Assembly (NCBI RefSeq): GCF_041287255.1
Contig: NZ_JBGGTX010000002.1
Coordinates: 1 to 64,000 of the forward strand
Direction: 5' to 3'
Length of the DNA: 64,000 nt
DNA from: Tamlana flava
GTDB lineage: Bacteria > Bacteroidota > Bacteroidia > Flavobacteriales > Flavobacteriaceae
Under the pieces are notes generated by a model, which saw nothing but the letters and a program-made list of their open reading frames with translations, was not told the origin of the DNA and ran no database searches. This document shows, piece after piece, positions 60,864-64,000 of this stretch. The first letter of the stretch is position 1. Each line of letters starts with the position of its first letter. Both the position numbers and the translations under genes were made by a program.

Positions 60864-63140
60864 ATGAAAAAAGTATTTTTAATTATTATAGCCTTTTTAT
60901 GTGCTGGTTTAATACATTCCCAAGAAATCGCCTCATTTAGCTCTTTAGCCAATTCTGGCTGTAGTGGCACTATTTATAGCGATTCCGATATTACAACAAG
61001 TGGCATATGTAGAAGTTCGGACATTGTTGAAAACACGGGATTAACATACAATTCTAGACGTTGGACTACAGCTACAACGTTAGACCTTAATGACTATTTG
61101 GAGTGGACCATAACACCAAACGCAGGTCATCAAATCGATTTAACAACCATGGACATTACTTATGATCGGAGTCCTATGGATGGGCCAACAAAGGTTGATA
61201 TCCAAGTTAACACGGGTTCTGGTTTTGTGTCAATATTTACAGATGCTGTCGTTTCTCCTTCAGGTGAAGACAACAATGGCATTGATTTATCGGCATATAC
61301 AAATGTAACTGCAACTATCACTTTTAGGTTATATGCTTTTCAAGCTGGGTCAGATTTAGGGACATTTGATATTCAAGAAAATACAACTTCTAACAAAGGG
61401 ATTATCATAAACGGAACGGTATCTCCGTTCTGTTCTTCTACCGTAACGTGGGATGGTACAGTATGGAGCAATGGTACGGGACCAGACTTAACTACCGAGG
61501 CCATATTGAATGCTAGTTACAACACAACTGTTAATGGTGGAAGCTTTAGCGCATGCAGCTTAACAGTTAATTCAGGGGCTACGCTAACTGTTGATAACGG
61601 AACTTTTGTTGAAGTGGAAAACGATGTTACTGTTGATGGCAGTTTGATTGTGCAAACACAAGGTAATTTTGTGCAAAATGACGATGCTGGAACATTTACA
61701 AACAACGGTCTTTCAAGAGTAAACAAACAAACAGCAACAAAAGCCGCTTGGTATTATTACACTTATTGGAGTTCACCTGTGATGGGAGAGACTATTGGTA
61801 GTGTTTTCCCAGATGTTGATGGAGACCGCCGCTTTTTGTTTAATGCTGCAAACTTTGTCGACAACGATGGTAATGACATTGATGATAATGGTGATGACTG
61901 GCAACCTGCTTACTCGGGAGACACTATGACCCCAGGTGTTGGTTATGCGGTTACTGAATCTCGTTTTTTCTTTGGTGGCTCTGGTACTGCTTCCTTTGAA
62001 GGTGAATTCAATACTGGAGATGTAGATGTGAACATAACTTACAATGTTGCAAATACAGGAATGAAATGGAACTTTATAGGCAACCCATACCCTTCTGCCA
62101 TTGATTTTGTGGCTTTCCATGCGGCAAACTCCTCTGTAGTCGATGGTGTCGCTTATTTTTGGTCGCAAGCTACTCCACCTGATAGCGCTAATCCAGGGAA
62201 CCAAGATTTAAATTTTAGTAATAACGATTATGCTACATATACCGTTGGAGTTGGTGGTGCAGCAGGTGGTGGTCCTGACACTCCCGACCAATTCATCCCA
62301 TCTGCACAAGGCTTTTTTATTGCGGCAGTAACCAACGGAACGGCCACATTTACTAATGCTATGCGTATGGCTGATGGAATAAGTAACACTCAATTTTTTA
62401 GAGGTTCTGGTTCAAAAAAGAAATCCCATAGCCTTGTGGAAAACAGACTATGGGTGAATTTAACTTCGGATAATGGAGTGTTCAATCAAATATTAGTTGG
62501 CTATGTTAATGGCGCAACTAATGGAAATGATGGTTTAGCCTATGATGCACCTAGGCTAATTACTCCTGACGCTCCCTCGGTTTTATATACTTCAATGGAG
62601 GAAAACAATAAAAAATACGTCATCCAAGGTAAAAACATCAACAGTATTAACGAAGATGAAGTCATCAAACTTGGTTTTAGCACCAAAATTGATGTGGCAA
62701 CACTTTACAAATTATCTATAGCCCAACTAGAAGGTGATTTTTTAAGCAGCAACAATGTTTATTTAAAAGATAATTTGCTAAATAGTGTTCACGATTTATC
62801 TCTTTCAGATTACACCTTTACTTCTGAGGTTGGTGAATTTAACAACCGTTTTGAAATCGTGTTTAAACAGGAAGCACTTTCTACGGATTTTGATTTGGCA
62901 AATGCAAATAGTTTAAAAATTGTTGAGTTATATAACCATGATGTTCGGTTTACAACTTCCAACAACTTAAAAATTAAAGCGGTTAATATTTACGATTTAT
63001 TTGGCAGACAGTTGTATCAACTTAAAGGGCAAAATACTTCCGAAACTTATACACTATCAAATTTAAAAAGCACGGTTTATATAGCAAAGGTTGAACTTTC
63101 CAATGGAGCCATTGTTACTAAAAAGGCTATAAAGAAATAA
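60864..63140 (+). CDS. Type IX secreted surface protein
   Basis: A 758-residue exported protein with a signal peptide (MKKVFLIIIAFLCAGLIHSQ) and a C-terminal T9SS type A sorting domain of about 70 residues (NSLKIVELYNHDVRF, AVNIYDLFGRQLYQL, TVYIAKVELSNGAIVTKKAIKK). Between are beta-rich segments with a jelly-roll-like N-terminal part, a stretch with SACSLTVNSGATLTVDNGTF (repeat-like) and a GNPYPSAIDF block common to flavobacterial surface proteins. It is probably anchored to or released from the cell surface. The ligand is unknown. Confidence 0.88.
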   Translation: MKKVFLIIIAFLCAGLIHSQEIASFSSLANSGCSGTIYSDSDITTSGICRSSDIVENTGLTYNSRRWTTATTLDLNDYLEWTITPNAGHQIDLTTMDITYDRSPMDGPTKVDIQVNTGSGFVSIFTDAVVSPSGEDNNGIDLSAYTNVTATITFRLYAFQAGSDLGTFDIQENTTSNKGIIINGTVSPFCSSTVTWDGTVWSNGTGPDLTTEAILNASYNTTVNGGSFSACSLTVNSGATLTVDNGTFVEVENDVTVDGSLIVQTQGNFVQNDDAGTFTNNGLSRVNKQTATKAAWYYYTYWSSPVMGETIGSVFPDVDGDRRFLFNAANFVDNDGNDIDDNGDDWQPAYSGDTMTPGVGYAVTESRFFFGGSGTASFEGEFNTGDVDVNITYNVANTGMKWNFIGNPYPSAIDFVAFHAANSSVVDGVAYFWSQATPPDSANPGNQDLNFSNNDYATYTVGVGGAAGGGPDTPDQFIPSAQGFFIAAVTNGTATFTNAMRMADGISNTQFFRGSGSKKKSHSLVENRLWVNLTSDNGVFNQILVGYVNGATNGNDGLAYDAPRLITPDAPSVLYTSMEENNKKYVIQGKNINSINEDEVIKLGFSTKIDVATLYKLSIAQLEGDFLSSNNVYLKDNLLNSVHDLSLSDYTFTSEVGEFNNRFEIVFKQEALSTDFDLANANSLKIVELYNHDVRFTTSNNLKIKAVNIYDLFGRQLYQLKGQNTSETYTLSNLKSTVYIAKVELSNGAIVTKKAIKK

Positions 63141-63162
63141 CTAAAACAAAATTCTAAAAACT

Positions 63163-63200
63163 AAAACCGCTCGCAATATTCTGTTGCGGGCGGTTTTTTT
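63163..63200. terminator. Bidirectional hairpin terminator
   Basis: AAAACCGCTCGCAA pairs with TTGCGGGCGGTTTT (one wobble) followed by a T run. It separates the T9SS gene and the convergent TonB-receptor gene. Confidence 0.85.
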
Positions 63201-63203
63201 ATA

Positions 63204-64000
63204 TCATAAACTATACTTTAACGCCAAAATAAAGTTGCGCCCGGGTGCAGCAATCCCAGAAGAATAGGTTTTATAGCGTTGATCGGTGATGTTTTCTAAA
63301 CTCGCCGTTAAAGTAGCCGAGCGATTAATTTCAAATTGAGTCCTAAAATTAAGCGTATACCATGACGGGCTATATGGATTTCCGTTTTCATCCAAAGCAT
63401 AGATGTAATCCTTCTCAATTTCGGAAGGCGCCAATTGATCGAAAGATAAATCGCCATTATAGTTGGCAAATAAGTCTAATTTTACATCATTTAACAACCA
63501 GATTAAATGTGTGTTTCCAAAATTTGGAGCCACATGTCTAATGGGAACTTCTATATTTCCAGCCGTTTCTGTACCCCCAATAATACTGTATTGTGAGGTT
63601 AATTTTAATTTGGGTGTTATGGGCATTTTTAAGGCTATTTCAAAACCATGTATCCAAGCTTTTGATGCATTTTGAATAGCCTGTACATTGCTTAATTCAC
63701 CATCATATTTAATCTCCGTTGCGCCATTTAATGTATAGTCCCGTCGCACCAAAGCGTTATCTAAATAGGTGTAATAGGTGCTCATGTCTAGCACCAATTT
63801 ATCATCAAAATTCAATTTTAAACCAACTTCCCCGCCATAGGCATATTCAGGTCTTAAATTTTCGTTTGGCACCACAACTGAGCCTGGCTCAGAATCAAAT
63901 ACTTTACCAACATCATCTATATTTGGTGCCCTAAAGGCCGATGATGCATTCAGTTTCCATTGTATATTACTGTTTGGCGACCAACTTATACCTGCAGTTC
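63204..64000 (-). CDS. TonB-dependent receptor, C-terminal part (5' truncated)
   Basis: The frame remains open from 63204 through the end of the window, so the gene begins outside. The portion read covers the end of a TonB-dependent barrel: WSPNSNIQWKLNASSAFRAPN, then the typical NENLRPEYAYGGEVGLKL strand, VLDMSTYYTYLDNAL, the WIHGFEIALK and LTSQYSI strands, and a final strand ILALKYSL. It resembles BtuB-type vitamin or metal receptors (FRAPNIDDVGK motif). The plug and substrate are not visible. Confidence 0.9.
   Translation of the reverse strand, partial: TAGISWSPNSNIQWKLNASSAFRAPNIDDVGKVFDSEPGSVVVPNENLRPEYAYGGEVGLKLNFDDKLVLDMSTYYTYLDNALVRRDYTLNGATEIKYDGELSNVQAIQNASKAWIHGFEIALKMPITPKLKLTSQYSIIGGTETAGNIEVPIRHVAPNFGNTHLIWLLNDVKLDLFANYNGDLSFDQLAPSEIEKDYIYALDENGNPYSPSWYTLNFRTQFEINRSATLTASLENITDQRYKTYSSGIAAPGRNFILALKYSL

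Noticed and set aside
61773..62204. 143-codon frame antisense to the T9SS gene
   Set aside because: Antisense shadow of a gene with strong signal peptide and sorting domain.
1..64000. CRISPR array, insertion sequence or rRNA genes
   Set aside because: No regularly spaced direct repeats, transposase frames or rRNA-like sequences were seen on either strand.

Overview
The window is a chromosomal segment of a marine-type Flavobacteriaceae (phylum Bacteroidota). The evidence is AT-rich DNA, promoter boxes of the form TAnnTTTG without Shine-Dalgarno sequences, a type IX secretion C-terminal domain, TonB-dependent receptors with a carboxypeptidase-like N-terminal domain, a DUF4270 lipoprotein, and an atpD-atpC pair standing alone. 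There are no rRNA genes, insertion sequences, CRISPR arrays or prophage genes. One tRNA (Asp, GTC) is present. Both ends cut a gene: a serine hydrolase at the left and a TonB-dependent receptor at the right.

Layout. 1-3.5 kb: serine hydrolase, small membrane protein, tRNA-Asp, DUF58 gene, clpP, trxA. 3.7-7.5 kb: three glycosyltransferases (soluble GT2, CesA-like GT2, GT-C type), the last with an in-frame repeat-derived insert. 7.5-9.9 kb: small acidic proteins, an RMD1/DUF155 membrane protein and a VOC protein. 9.9-14.1 kb: a polyamine operon (arginine decarboxylase, deoxyhypusine-synthase-like enzyme, GNAT-nitrilase fusion) behind a long structured leader. 14.3-17.5 kb: tyrosine catabolism (hmgA, hppD) and a membrane protein. 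17.7-21.8 kb: patatin/beta-barrel protein and uvrC. 22-24.8 kb: RimB-type protease, rimK, M14-type hydrolase, 5-formyl-THF cyclo-ligase. 24.8-36.5 kb (mostly minus): OmpA-like lipoprotein, lspA, DksA-like protein, ileS, radA, an esterase-fold protein lacking its nucleophile, flippase-like protein, panD, panC. 36.7-46.2 kb (plus): truncated starch-synthase-like protein, DUF4270 lipoprotein, glmS, TonB receptor, atpD-atpC. 46.3-51.4 kb: a self-cleaving S24 repressor divergent from a DnaE-type polymerase and dinB. 51.4-52.7 kb: secreted protein, HTH regulator, DUF2975 protein. 52.8-58.6 kb: biotin operon bioF-(DUF2007)-bioD-bioA-KAS-bioB. 58.8-64 kb: JmjC-like cupin, outer-membrane barrel, recX, T9SS cargo, TonB receptor.

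Most of this is conserved flavobacterial housekeeping. The parts most worth a second look are the polymerase cassette with its own repressor and candidate operators, the polyamine operon with its leader and no adjacent agmatinase, a condensing enzyme and a zinc-ribbon protein inside the biotin operon, and short dispersed palindromic elements, one of which has become coding sequence inside a glycosyltransferase and another of which supplies an upstream ATG for the KAS gene.

I found no clearly new multi-gene defence or mobile system. All functional calls come from reading motifs by eye; no database search was run.
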